From NCBI GenBank assembly GCA_964020085.1, contig OZ026604.1:20504894-20568893 (forward strand): DNA of 64,000 bases, given 5' to 3'. This stretch comes from Micromussa lordhowensis (taxonomy: Eukaryota; Cnidaria; Anthozoa; Scleractinia; Lobophylliidae). The position numbers were made by a program, and so were the translations under genes. Of this stretch, positions 1 through 10,691 are shown in pieces (within the stretch, counting starts at the first letter, position 1; every line of letters starts with the position of its first letter). The notes beneath the pieces were generated by a model. It had not been told where the DNA came from and ran no database searches. It saw only the letters and a list, made by a program, of their open reading frames with translations.

Positions 1-1127
1 TTTGAATTGCGCTTTCTCGTGTGTCTTGCTTTGACTAGGAATATTCATCTAAAATACCTGTTTCCCGCTCGATAGAAATTTCGCTCGAAAAATTCCGGTG
101 CAAATTTTCGCATACTTAATTTAGGTTTAGTGCTGCGTAATATTTACCGGAGTTCGCATAAATCCGGCCAAAACAACTGCTTCTCCGGAACTACGGCACG
201 TTTCGAGCGATGGAGGTCTCTTTGAAAAGCATTTCAAAAGCGCTGGGCAGGAAAATTATCTTCTACTTGCTTATCCGAAATTTACTTCGAAAATAAGTCA
301 TTTCACTGCAAAACTAATTCACATCAGGAGCCATGGCTGGTGAAAAGAATTGCATTTTAACACGCACAAAAATAGTTCGCGAAGAGTGCTGGACGGATTC
401 AAGAGGAAAAAACCTGTATAGACAATGGTTCTTTTTTTTTCTCTCCTTATCTAACATTAGGTCAAATCTGCTTAATAATAAAAGCATAAAGGATATAAAT
501 GCTTTGTCAAACCGCTCCAAGAAACATAACATCTTGGCTTTTGTTTTGAATTTAAGCTGTCAGGAAACCAAACGATCGATAAACATAAAATCGGTCTTGG
601 TCGCTGGATATAGCTCAAATTTCTGTTGGTCTGAAAACCTTAGAAATAAATCCCAGGGTGATGCTATGATTATAGAGAACACATTACCCGTACGTGGGCA
701 TCTTTCAATGATATATTTTTTCAATCTAATTTTAACGCCTAACCAAATTTCACGTTTGGGTTTTGTCAATTAATTATGCAGAGAACTTACAGCTGGATTT
801 TCGAACTACAATTCGTAAAGAAAGAGAAAGAAAAACTCTAGATCTTTCCAAAGCTAAAATTGGCAACTAGCTGCAGATGTCTCCCACTTCCTTAATGTGT
901 TTAAGCACAGCTTTGCAATTATCAGCGCCATTTTTTTATTAAATTTGCTTAAAAAAGGCGAGAGACACTTATCAGGAACTCACTACGTCTGTTTTGTTGC
1001 TTATACTTTTGCAGATGTGATCACTTCTCTCGTAAGAATGCAGTCTGTAATCTTCCTTAACTTTGCTCGCTGCTAACCTTACTCATTCGTATATATTTGT
1101 GGGTGTTTTTCTAATTTTAGAATTATC
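1..1127 (+). repeat. Dispersed repeat unit, copy A (left part, cut by LINE)
   Basis: This stretch is a diverged direct copy of 5177-5998 and matches the reverse complement of 9930-10570 and of 13250-13490. The copy resumes at 3193 after the LINE and runs to about 4020. In the reading direction of the bZIP genes the repeat order is: right end near 4020, then 3540, 3420 and 3193, then 1127 down to 1. The ORFs inside it (for example 333-773) are not conserved between copies, so I do not call them genes. If the order seen at 4.3-6.0 kb holds, a further bZIP copy would lie just left of the window. Boundaries are approximate. Confidence 0.75.
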
Positions 1128-3192
1128 TCCTTTAACGGAAAAAATTAAAACCTCGTGCGAAGGTTCAATTACCATGGATGAATGTTTAGAAGCGCTAAAA
1201 GATTTCAAATCTAGAAAAACACCGGGCACACACGGTTTCCCTGCAGAATTTTACCGATTCTTTTGGACCAATGTCGGTAATGAATTGATAGGCAGCTTTA
1301 ATTATGCCTTTAAATCTGGAAGTCTATCTATTTCTCAGAGAAGAGGAATAATTTCCCTTATCCCAAAAAAATTTAAGGACAAAACTATTCAGGAGAACCT
1401 AAGACCGATATCACTTTTGAATGTAGACTACAAAATTCTCACTAAAACCATAGCAAAAAGACTCGAGAAAGTGCTTCCTAATTTATAAACATAGATCAAA
1501 CCCGTTATGTCAAAGGCCGTTATATTGGCGAAAATATTCGTTTAATACAAGATGTGATACATTCCACAAACTCGTGCCTAACTAACCAAAAAGGCATAGC
1601 TATTTTCCTCGTTTTCAAAAAAGCGTTCGACTCAGTTGAGTGGTCTTACCTCAACGCCGCTTTTGAACTTTTTAATTTTGTCCCAGACATTTTGAACTGG
1701 ATTAAAATAATCTATAATGATGTTTCTGTTGCGTTGTCAACAATGGGCCATGGTTCTACCTTCTTTCATCATGATTTGCAACGGGGCGTTCGTCAAGGCT
1801 GTTCTCTATCAGGAATGTTGTTCGTCTTGGGTATCGAACTTTTTGCAAGAGCCTTAAAAAACAAATCCTTTGCCAAAGGCATTCGTGTTGACGACCATGA
1901 AATAAAGATAGCCCAATATGCTGATGACACCACTGTTTTTGTTCGTGATAAGGAATCGGTTCTAGAGCTCCTTGAGTTCCTCAGAGAATTTAGCTCTTTA
2001 TCCGGTTTAGAAATTAATACTTCTAAAACTGAAGCAATGTGGTTAGGGCAATGGAAAAATAACCAAGACACTCCCTTTGTTTTAAGATCGCCAAAAGAAT
2101 CAATACTTTCTCTAGGTGTTTTCTTCTCACACAATCAAACTGATGCAGACGAGCTTAACTTCGGGGCCAAAATACGTGACTTAGAGAACTCTTTGCACAC
2201 CTGGAAAAGAAGAAAATTAACATTGTATGGGAAAATCAACATAGTCAAAACGCTAGGTCTGTCTAAACTAATTTTCAATGCTTCTGTTTTATACATCCCC
2301 CACCACTATATAGAGCAAATCAACAAGATAACTTTTAATTTTATTTGGGACGGTAAAACTGCAAAAATCAAAAGAAAAACTCTAATTGGTGAAAAAAAAT
2401 GGCGGCCTAAAAATGGGCGATTTTTCTATGATGTAAAAAGCGTTGAAAATCGCTTTGATCAACAGAGTTCAAAACGAATCTTCTGCTTCATGGAAAATTA
2501 TTCCAAATTATCTTTTGCAACATTATGGGAACCTTGCCTTTTTGTCAAATTGTAACTACGACACCAAAACACTGAAGCTGGGAAATCTCCCAGATTTCTA
2601 TGGCTCACTTTTAGAACATTAGCAATATGTTAAAAATACATCAATTGACGAAACAGACATCAAACATGAAATTTTATGGAACAACTGCAATATCTTAATT
2701 GACAAGATGTCGGTATTTTATAAAACTTGGTTCACTCATAATATTATTCAGTTAGATGACTTACTGAACGAACACAGTAATTTCTACAAGTTTCATGAGT
2801 TCAAGGCAAATTAAACTTTGATGTGCCTTTCACTGTCTTCTATGGAGTTATTGACGCCATCCCTAATGCGTGGAAAGATAAAATTAAACAGCAAAATCAA
2901 AGTGGCAAGGTTAATCAATATGATAATACAACACTTAACACAAGCTCAATTTATTCCTCTATCTTAGAGAGGTCCTTCGTCCCGCCAATTTCGCAAAATC
3001 GGATCTTGTATCATGGTTTTACTGAAAATAATGTTCACAAAGTTTATCAACTACCCTTCACGATCACAAAAGAAGTTTAAGTCATAATGTTTCAATATAG
3101 AGTATCGTAATGAGACCTGCCTTGTAAGTAATTTATGTATTAATTGTGCTTTGTAAATTAAAATTATTACTCACTAAAAAAAAGAAAAAAAA
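1128..3192 (+). mobile_element. 5'-truncated non-LTR retrotransposon (L1/Tx1-like), with TSD
   Basis: A LINE fragment has inserted into the dispersed repeat. The 9-base word AGAATTATC stands on both sides (1119-1127 and 3193-3201) and the element ends in an A-rich tail (about 3172-3192), as expected for target-primed reverse transcription. An inverted relative of the target at 6230-6310 lacks the insert. The reverse transcriptase is split over frames: about 1138-1485 carries the fingers region with LRPISLLNVDYKIL, and 1500-2555 carries palm and thumb with YADDTTVF. A one-base loss near 1486 shifts the frame. The usual FxDFKKAFD motif reads FLVFKKAFDS, so a catalytic Asp is replaced by Val. 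Downstream, stops and shifts continue to 3080. The element is dead. Confidence 0.9.
1554..2555 (+). pseudogene. LINE reverse transcriptase palm/thumb ORF, inactive
   Basis: This is the longest open piece of the LINE. It contains FKKAFDSVEW (motif A region, first Asp changed to Val), RGVRQGCSLSGMLF (motif B), AQYADDTTVFV (motif C, both Asp intact), LSGLEINTSKTEAMW and the FIWDGK segment typical of the L1/Tx1-type C-terminal region. It is 333 residues in frame, followed by a frame change. The upstream part of the enzyme is in another frame at 1063-1488, and no endonuclease region is present. The element is in sense orientation on the plus strand. No host function is inferred. Confidence 0.85.
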
Positions 3193-4020
3193 AGAATTAT
3201 CATTTTGAGGTTTTCTCACATTTGAAATGTATTTTTTTCCGTTGTTATTGTAAGATAGTTGTGTGCCGGTATATAGATTCGTTGATATGCAGGTTGCGTA
3301 CTTATGATAAGAAGCAAATATTCACGGAGTTTGTCCGTTAGTATAGGAGTTGTCACTTGACGGCATCTCCATTTTTGATCACTTCATTCTGGAATGTTTT
3401 TTTCAGTAAAATTTCCGTGTTTTAATTCTTTCATATTAATATATAAGGGCTGCTTTTGTTTCTTGGAATAAACTATGCTAGGGCTGTTTATGTCTGATCA
3501 ATAAACGAGATGCCCCTCCTACGACTGGTGTTTTCTTAGTTAAGTTAGAAATTATTTTGTTTTCGTTTCACTGCAAAGTGATTACACAAAAATCATATTT
3601 GGTTTTCCTTTGTTTGTGGGTGTTTTTCTAATTTTAAAATTATCATTCATTTAGAAGTTTTCTCAACTATAAAGTCATTTTTAAGGTTAGAAAAAATGAC
3701 TTGAAATATCATAACATAATCCCTTTACTGAAAGAAGCCAGTTAAAGAAACCCCTTGTTAGAAACGTAATAACTTATGCTGGGAGAGCCAGGCGCGGATC
3801 CAGGATTTTGAAATGGGGGGTGAATTTTTGTGGTAATGTAATAGAACCCAAGCCTGGATGAGGTGTTTAAGGTATGTGCATCAGCATGATTGATTTCCTA
3901 TGAATAATTAGAAGGGGACTCAAAAAAAGGAGGGTGAAAATTCACCCATTTCACCTCCCCTGGATCCGCGCCTGAGAGCTACACTTATAATTAACAACTA
4001 ATGATGACTAACTTGAAAAA
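3193..4020 (+). repeat. Dispersed repeat unit, copy A (right part)
   Basis: Continuation of the repeat after the LINE. 3193-3420 is the reverse complement of 6010-6250. 3420-4020 is the reverse complement of 9505-9930, and its outer part also matches 13000-13250. It holds a small TIR element at 3789-3974. It lies immediately 3' of the damaged bZIP gene at 4.3-5.0 kb. Confidence 0.75.
3789..3974. mobile_element. Small hAT-like MITE in repeat copy A
   Basis: A 186-bp element has 16-bp terminal inverted repeats, CAGGCGCGGATCCAGG and its complement. The flanking word AGAGC is present at 3784-3788 and 3975-3979. Related repeat copies at 9570-9590 and 13080-13100 carry the uninterrupted sequence CTGGGAGAGCTACAC (reverse strand), which is an empty site and proves insertion. 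The CAGG ends suggest the hAT group, but the visible duplication is 5-6 bp, not 8, so the superfamily is uncertain. No coding capacity. Confidence 0.85.
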
Positions 4021-4260
4021 TGGTTTATTTGCAGGACAATAATACTCGGTTCCACTTTCCTTCTTCAAATTTCTGGACTAATAAAATAGCTATTATAATC
4101 ATAATCATAGATAGATATTATAATCCTTTTTTTACTACCTTAAATGTAACAATCGAGTTTCTTATACGTAATCGACATTTATTGAAAATGCAATACCTAT
4201 ACCGTTTACAAATTCTGTTAAAGATTACCATGGACTAATCCAAAAAAAATTAAATAGGAC

Positions 4261-5020
4261 ATTCTTGTAAACTTCAGCTTCCTTTGACATGATTTACAAT
4301 CCGCGATCAATTAAGTCTGGAAGAAAAGATTCGTACGACTATTCGCCACAGGAAAAAGACTCGCCATATTCGGCAGCGAAACTAGGAAATTTGACATCAG
4401 GAGCGAAAGAGGGTGCCGTGCTTAATCTCTCATTTGAAAACGATTTTATTTTTCGAGATTGTTGTGTGCTGAAAACATCATTTTTAACGCTTAGTATTCC
4501 TTTTAAACGAAAAGTTTCCTCTTCAGAGGCATAAATTTCCCGACGTAAACGAATATTTTCATTCTCAAGGTAAACCAGTTTTCTTTGCATTTGCAATTCT
4601 CGAAACTTTCTCGCGTCACGGGACTTCTTCGCCGACAGGTTGTTCCTCCTTCTTCGTTCCCGGTACTCTGAGCCTTTCTTGGCTAAGTTGATAGCTTGTC
4701 CTTCTGGAAAGTGTTCAGGTTTTGGCTCAGGTAGATTTGTAAACGGTTCGCTGTCGCTGACTAACCTTTCTCTGGTCGAATGAGTGTTGGCTAATAATCC
4801 AAGGGTAGTTCTTCTTCCTTCTCCAGATAAACATTTTGGTTTCCCGAGAAAAATATCTGGCTGTTCCAGTCTGGTGGCCATAGGATTTACACGAGGAAAG
4901 GAAGAGATCTTTAAGTCATGTAGGTATCTGCGTGAAATGAACGACATCGTAGGGCAGGGGTACATTTGGGCGCCTCTTGTAGAAAGTACAATATACGGTT
5001 GAACAGGACGGCTGAAGAAT
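4261..5020 (-). pseudogene. PAR-type bZIP transcription factor, damaged copy 1
   Basis: An open stretch at 4965-4339 encodes a basic region and zipper: YRERRRRNNLSAKKSRDARK followed by LENENIRLRREI. This matches the PAR/HLF-TEF-DBP class pattern RRRKNN-AAKRSRDARR, and N, A-A and SR of the DNA-contacting signature are present. Relative to copy 2 the N-terminal part has lost about 230 bp, joined at CAAATGTA/CCCCTGCCC. The likely start codon is ATA instead of ATG (near 5018), and a TAG at about 4339 replaces a codon that is CAC in copy 2. The family tail (ending LIDRGL) would have read to about 4290. No introns are visible. It is flanked on both sides by the dispersed repeat. Probably not functional, but the bZIP itself is intact. 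Confidence 0.85.
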
Positions 5021-5029
5021 GGGTTCTCC

Positions 5030-5998
5030 GTAGTTTTCTATGTTGTAAGTGTTATGCTAAGCCATCCTCGATTCCAATCTCTGTAATTTATACCTTTTCT
5101 GTTTCTATTGAACAGTCTTTCCGTAACAAACATAAACAGGTGAATTACGGCTGGATGTTTGCTCTTCGTTGAGAAACTTTTGAATTGCGCTTTCTTGTGT
5201 GTCTTGCTTTGACTAGGAACATTCATCTAAGATATCTGTTTCCCGTTCGATACAAATCGCGCTCTAAAAATTCCGGTGCAAATTTTCGCATACTTAATTT
5301 AGGTTCAGTGCTGTGTAATATTTTCCGGAGTTCGCATATATCCGGCCAAAACAACTGCTTCTTCGTAACTACCGCACGTTTCGATCGATGGAGGTCTCTT
5401 TGGAACTGAAGCGTTTCAAAAGCGCTGGGCAGGAAAATTATCTTGCTTATCCGAAATTTACTTCGAAAATAAGTCATTTCGATGCAAAACTAATTCACAT
5501 CAGGAGCCATGGCTGCTGACAAGAATTGCATTTTAACACCCACGAAATAGTTCGCGAAAAGTGCTGGACGAATCGAAGTGGAAAATACCTCTTTAGAAAA
5601 TGATTCTTTTTTTATCTCCTTATGGAACATTAGGTCAAATCTGCCTAACAATAGAAAGCATAAATTATATAAATGCTTTGTCAAACCGCCTCAAGAAACA
5701 TAAAATCTTGGCTTTTGTCTTGAATTTAAGCTGTCAGGAAACCAAAGATCGATAAACATAAAATCGGTCTTGGTCGCTGGATATAGCTCAAATTTCTGTT
5801 AATAAATCCCAGGGCGATGCTATGATTATAGAGAACGCATTCCCCGTACATGGGCATCTTCCAATGATATATTTTTTTCAATCTAATTTTCACGCGTAAC
5901 CAAATTTCAGGTTTGGTTTTGTCAATTGATTATGTAGAGAACTTACAGCTGGCTTGTCGGACTACAATTCGTGAGGTAAGAGAAAGAGAAATTCTCTA
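5030..5998 (+). repeat. Dispersed repeat unit, copy B
   Basis: A direct copy of 1-840, lying on the 5' side of the minus-strand bZIP gene. Long identical runs include the regions around 5177-5240 and 5275-5345. At about 6000 the sequence turns into an inverted copy of the adjacent part of the same repeat. ORFs 5185-5409 and 5490-5684 are not conserved between copies and are not called. Confidence 0.75.
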
Positions 5999-6004
5999 GC
6001 ATAT

Positions 6005-6640
6005 TTATTAATAATCAACAAAATATTACTGAAAAAAAAATTCCAGAATGAAGTAATCAAAAATGGAGATGCCGTTAAGTGACAACTCCTATACTAACGG
6101 ACAAACTCCGTGAATATTCGCTTCTTATCATAAGTACGTAACCTGCATATCAACGAATCTACATACCGGCACACAACTATCTTACAATAACAATGGAAAA
6201 AAATTATATTTCAAATTTGAGAAAACCTCAAAATGATAATTCTAAAATAAGAAAAACACCCACAAATAAGAAAAGGAAAGCTAATGCAGATTACAGACTG
6301 CATTCTTACAAAAGAAGTGATCTTTCCTTATGATAATGAAAATACAAGACTGTTTTTTACTAACACATCTGCAAAAGTATAAGCAACAAAACAAAAGTAG
6401 TGAGTTCCTGATAAGTGTCTTCTTTTTAAGCAAATTTTATAGAAAATGGCGCTGATAATTGCAAATCTGTGCTGACACACATTAAGGAAATGGGAGACAT
6501 CTGCAGCTAGTTGCCAATTTTAGCTTTGGAGAGTTCTAGTGCTGGAAAGAACTTTTCTTTCTGTTTCCTCACGAATTGCAGTCCGAAAAGCCAGCTGTAA
6601 GACCTCTGCATAATTAATTGACAAAACCAAACATTAAATT
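6005..6640 (-). repeat. Inverted segment of the same dispersed repeat
   Basis: 6010-6250 is the reverse complement of 3193-3420, 6300-6590 of about 790-1060, and 6590-6640 of about 760-800. It therefore shows the uninterrupted form of the site where the LINE sits in copy A. The head-to-head turn at about 6000 suggests a local inversion or foldback. Confidence 0.75.
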
Positions 6641-6719
6641 TGCCCAAAGTGAAGAGTGTTGATTAACCGAGCCAGTTTAAAAGTGCCTCGCGACTACACA
6701 TACCGAGGAAACACTTGCC

Positions 6720-7065
6720 GCACAATACTTTTATATGTAACTCTTCGCTTATCAAAGCAACCGATTCGTTGGGTTTATTCCCTTTTCCTTGCTTCTTTTA
6801 GCTTTGCATTGAAAAAATTTTCTGGTTTTCTCAGCAGAACGGCCTTTTTCTTCAAGTTTCGTTCGAAGCTGGCAATTAAACTTCGAAGCAATGTTGGTTC
6901 GTACTCGGTGCCATCTTTAGTACGGACTGAGATGATAAATTGGCTAATGTATTCCTTCAGCTCGACGGCTGAAATATCTTCAATTTTAATTCCTGTCTTC
7001 GTCCTTGGTTTTCAAAAATCTTGCAAGCAATCTTACACCTCGTTCAGCTTTTGATAGGTGTTTTT
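6720..7065 (-). pseudogene. Crypton/KIAA1958-like (DUF3504-type) gene fragment
   Basis: The minus strand encodes, in broken frames, a stretch resembling the N-terminal helical part of Crypton-derived proteins (KIAA1958, ZMYM, QRICH1 group), which are widespread in coral genomes. Seen here: IEDISAVELKEYISQF, then VRTKDGTEYEPTLLRSL and ASFERNLKKK. Upstream, another frame carries LLARFLKTKDEDR; downstream, a lysine-rich piece continues in a shifted frame. At least two frame changes are present, and the tyrosine-recombinase catalytic part is absent. The assignment rests on remembered family pattern, not on a search. This is a relic of a mobile-element-derived gene. The ORF 6656-7054 on the plus strand is its shadow. 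Confidence 0.6.
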
Positions 7066-7578
7066 ATTTTCTTGTTTTAAAATAAATTCTTCAACTGAGC
7101 AAACAGGAGCAAACATTCCCTCGGTCATTTGTCGAAGCGTGCGGGTGGGCTCTCGGATGACGTTCTCTTTAGTGCGTTCATTCATCATATAAGTGAGATT
7201 TCGTCATTTGCGCTGCTGATTGAACGAACGATATTTTTTCGCGGTGAAATTTTCTAATTCGTGCACCTATATTTGGCTATATTTATAATCAGCACAAAGT
7301 TTATTGACTGATTTTCCTGGGTAAGTCTCAGTACCTTTGATATAAAAATGTTTTTCATGTACTGTTTTTATTTTGTGTATTTTGAGGACATTGAGATCAT
7401 TTAAACTCAAAACAGAATGGCAAACAACACAAACAGAAATCCTCACCGTAAATTTACCAAATTTTAATTAAGATCCTCCCTTATCCTGGGTTAGCAACCC
7501 AGCCCAGAAGCTCCGCTTTTAGGCTTGGCTAAATCTATATATCACTTTTTGCTGCGCAGCGAGCGCAGCGAGCGCGCA
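7066..7578. other. No gene seen
   Basis: AT-rich sequence between the Crypton-like relic and the RTE/CR1-like LINE end. I see no conserved coding, RNA or repeat signal here. Confidence 0.5.
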
Positions 7579-8080
7579 GCAACATCATCATCATCATCAT
7601 CATGTCCTTTTCCCTCTGAGGGAAATAGGGCCTTGCGTTCTCTCTGTCCAAGCTTCTCGGTCTTTCGCACAACTCCCAGCTTCTGTCCAGCCTTTGAACC
7701 CAAGTTCGCCTCGTTCTCTCTCTACCGTTCTTCGCCATGTCTCCTTCGGCCTACCTCTCTATCGTCTTCCTTCTGGGGTCCATGTTAAGGCTATCCTCGT
7801 GTTCTCATTTGCACTTTTCCTCAGCACATGCCCAATCAGTTTCCAGCGTCTACGTCTTATCTGTTGGGTGATCTCTTCCAGATTCGTTTTGAATCTTACC
7901 TCTTCATTTGTCACTTTCATAGGCCAGTAAATCTTCAGAATTCGTCGTAGGCATTTGTGGAGGAAAACGTTAAGTTTGGTCTCGTCGCTTTTAATCATTC
8001 GCCAAGTTTCGCAACAATAGAGAAGGACAGCCAGTACACTAGATCGAAAAATCCTCAGCTTGGTGTTAATGCCGTTGCAG
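7579..8080 (-). mobile_element. 3' end of an RTE/CR1-like LINE with (ATG)n tail
   Basis: Read on the minus strand, this encodes the reverse-transcriptase C-terminal region typical of these LINEs: LLYCCETWRMIKSDETKLN, LHKCLRRILKIYW, IRRRRWKLIGHVLR, LTWTPEGRR, then KETWRRTVERER after one TAG stop. It ends in the microsatellite tail (ATG)n at 7581-7603, as RTE-type elements often do. It is 5'-truncated at about 8080. The plus-strand ORFs at 7525 and 7694 are shadows. Clade (RTE or CR1) is uncertain. Confidence 0.8.
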
Positions 8081-8974
8081 CAACATAAACAGGATTTAAG
8101 AAGAATATAAAGAAGGGGATACGAATTCTCGAATTCATCACTTTTTAGCAGAATGCATTGCATTTAACCAGAGTGCACTGCGTCACTTTTTACAGAGTGC
8201 ATTGCGCCACGATCAACACGAGGATGTCACACCGTCGCTTAGCCGTCGTCTTAATTCGCGCAGATTTCAGTGAGAAGGATAAGTGGTTTGTTTTGCTCTG
8301 ATTTGCCTGTAAAACGATGTGAAGGAGATCGTGCTTGACTTTCACAACTCTTGCTTTTGTCCTTAAAAAATCTGGATGAGTAATTGTGACGACTTAATTT
8401 TAACTTCTTCATTTCTTAGCAGTCTCGACTCCTTGGTCGAATTCGTGAATGAAGAGAAATCGTCGTTACTAAAGCTTGTAGAATAATTAAAAAATACAAA
8501 AACCGTACAACACGCTAATTTCATATATGCTGCGATCTATACATCCAAACATGAATTAAAGCTAAAGCGTTATTTGCATTTTTACACATCGTGATGGACG
8601 CGTCCTCGGCACAATCTGACAACATTCTAGAGACATTTAATGCGTACCAGTACAGAATTTATAAGTTAGATTTCTGCTCCTACAATTTCCACATGTATCG
8701 ATTTTCGCGACTTGGTAAAGGGGAAGTTGATGTGTATCGTTTTATGTCCAAACATAGTTCAGATCACTATGTGCTTGTCACACCTCGCCATGGATGGGTC
8801 ATTTTGCATGAAGTTGATGCACACAAGGACAGATTTTAAGTTACACAGCACAATTTGACACTACTTTGAGAAATAAATGTCCCTGCAAGTCTTGGAACGC
8901 GCAGATAGATAACAATCACTGCGTAAAATATGTCACTATCAACAGAATTTGCCACAGCATTACTATCTTTTAGA
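8081..8974. other. Unassigned sequence with one small ORF (8591-8839)
   Basis: Near 8150-8215 the words AGAATGCATTGC, AGAGTGCACTGC and AGAGTGCATTGC recur. The plus-strand ORF 8591-8839 (82 residues, ending VLHEVDAHKDRF-like text, with YRIYKLDFCSYNFHMYRF inside) has no motif I recognise. It lies between repeats and could be chance. Confidence 0.3.
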
Positions 8975-9131
8975 TACCCTAGTTCCGTTTCTATTTAACA
9001 GTCTTTCCGTAACAGAATTTAACGACGACAAACATAAACAAGTGAATTACGGCTGTATTTTTGCTCTTCGTTGTGAAACGTTTGAATTGGGCTTTCTTGT
9101 GTGTCTTGCCTTGACTAAGAATTTTCATCTC
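8975..9131 (+). repeat. Dispersed repeat unit, partial copy E
   Basis: Matches 5090-5222 in the same orientation (words TTCTATTTAACAGTCTTTCC, GTGAATTACGGCTG, TCTTGTGTGTCTTGC). It ends where the foldback element at 9136 begins. Confidence 0.75.
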
Positions 9132-9135
9132 TCCA

Positions 9136-9320
9136 TACACCTTATTCAAAATGGCTGCCATTTTACTGTTGTTTTGTTTGCTTGCAAATTAGCCTTTGTT
9201 GCCTCGTTCAAGGGCGGAAAATATTCTTTTGCATTTCGAGTTTAAGAACGAGGCAACAAGGGCTAATTTGAAGGCAAACAAAAGACCACTAAAATAGTGG
9301 CCATTTTGGAATAAGGTGTA
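9136..9320. mobile_element. Foldback MITE
   Basis: About 80-bp inverted arms start TACACCTTATTCAAAATGG and end in the complement, with a loop of about 30 bp. It interrupts or abuts repeat copy E. The TA at each end suggests a TA-targeting element, but the outer boundary is not certain. No coding. Confidence 0.8.
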
Positions 9321-9504
9321 TTGTATTCTGCAAAGTTTCTGTAAACCATGAGATTGCAGTTGACAAAAGTCCGATCTCCGATTCAACGATTGGTGCATTA
9401 AATGCCACAGGCATCGTGTGTTTATTCTGCTTTTCTCACATTTTTAGCCAGAGTGTGTTTTTCAGTTAAATTTTACAAGAATAGATTTTCTCATTGTTTC
9501 TTTC

Positions 9505-10640
9505 GAGTTGTCCTGCAAATAAACCATACCATAATAATAAAGTTAGTCATCATTAGTTGTTAATTATAAGTGTAGCTCTCCCAGCTTAAGTTATTAAGTT
9601 TCTAACAAGGGGTTTCTTTAACTGGCTTCTTTTAGTAAACTGATTATGTTATGATATTTCGAGTCATTTTTTCTAACTCACAAAATTACTTTCATATTTG
9701 AGAAAACTTCTAAATGATAGTTTTAAAGCCAGAAAAATCACCGACAATCAAAGGAAAACCAAATGTGATTTTTGTCTAATCACTTGGCGATGAAAGGAAA
9801 ATAAAATAAATTCTAACTTGGTATAAATAAGAAAACACCAGTTGTAGGAGGGGCATCTCGTTTATTGATGAGACATAAACAGCCCTAGGATAGTTTTCAA
9901 CATTAAACAAAACACGGAAATTTTACTGAAAACATATCATTGGAAGATGCCCATGTATGGGGAATGTGTTCTCTATAATCATAGCATCACCCTGGGATTT
10001 ATTTACAATGTTTTCAGACCAAGAGAAATTGGTGCTATATCCAGCGACCAAGACCGATTTTATGTTTAACGATCGTTTGGTTTCCTGACAGCTTAAATTC
10101 AAGACAAAAGCCAGATGTTGTGTTTGTTGGAGCGGTTCGCGAAATGTTTCACGTCCTTTATGCTTTTTATTGTTAGGCAGATTTGACCTTATGTGACATT
10201 ATTTTCATTTTCAATAGAGTCTTGTCCGCTTTAACTCGTCCAGCACTTTTCGTGAACTATTTCGTGGGTGTTATAATGCGATTCTTGTCAGCAGCCATGG
10301 CTCCTGATGTGAAAAGAGGCCTCTATCGATTTAAACGTGCGATAGTTCCGGAGAAGTAGCTGTTTTTACCAGATCTTTGGAAACTCTGGTAAATATAACA
10401 CACCACTGACTTCCAGAACTAAATATGCAAAAGTTTGCACCGGAATTTTCGAAACAATATTTCTAGCGTACGGGAAACTTTTTCTTTTAGATTTAAATTC
10501 CTAGTCAAAGCAAGACACACAAGAAAGCGCAATTCAAAAGTTTCACAACAAAGGCAAAATATCAAGCTGTAATTCACCTGTTTATGTTTATCGTCGGTAT
10601 ATTCTGTCACGGTAAGACTGTTGAAATGAAACCAGAAAAG
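9505..10640 (-). repeat. Dispersed repeat unit, copy C (internally deleted)
   Basis: 9505-9930 is the reverse complement of 3420-4020 (without the MITE). At about 9935 the sequence jumps to the reverse complement of 5130-5880, so the 3193-3420 and 790-1060 parts are missing. It stands directly upstream of bZIP copy 2, the same relative position as copy B to bZIP copy 1. Confidence 0.75.
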
Positions 10641-10691
10641 CTATCAAGTACAGAGATGGAATCAAGGATAGCCTAACATAACATTAACAAC

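Noticed and set aside
333..773. 146-residue ORF in the first repeat copy
   Set aside because: Not kept open in copy B or the inverted copies; no motif; typical chance ORF in a repeat.
7581..7603. (TCA)n run as a stand-alone microsatellite
   Set aside because: It is the 3' tail of the minus-strand LINE fragment.
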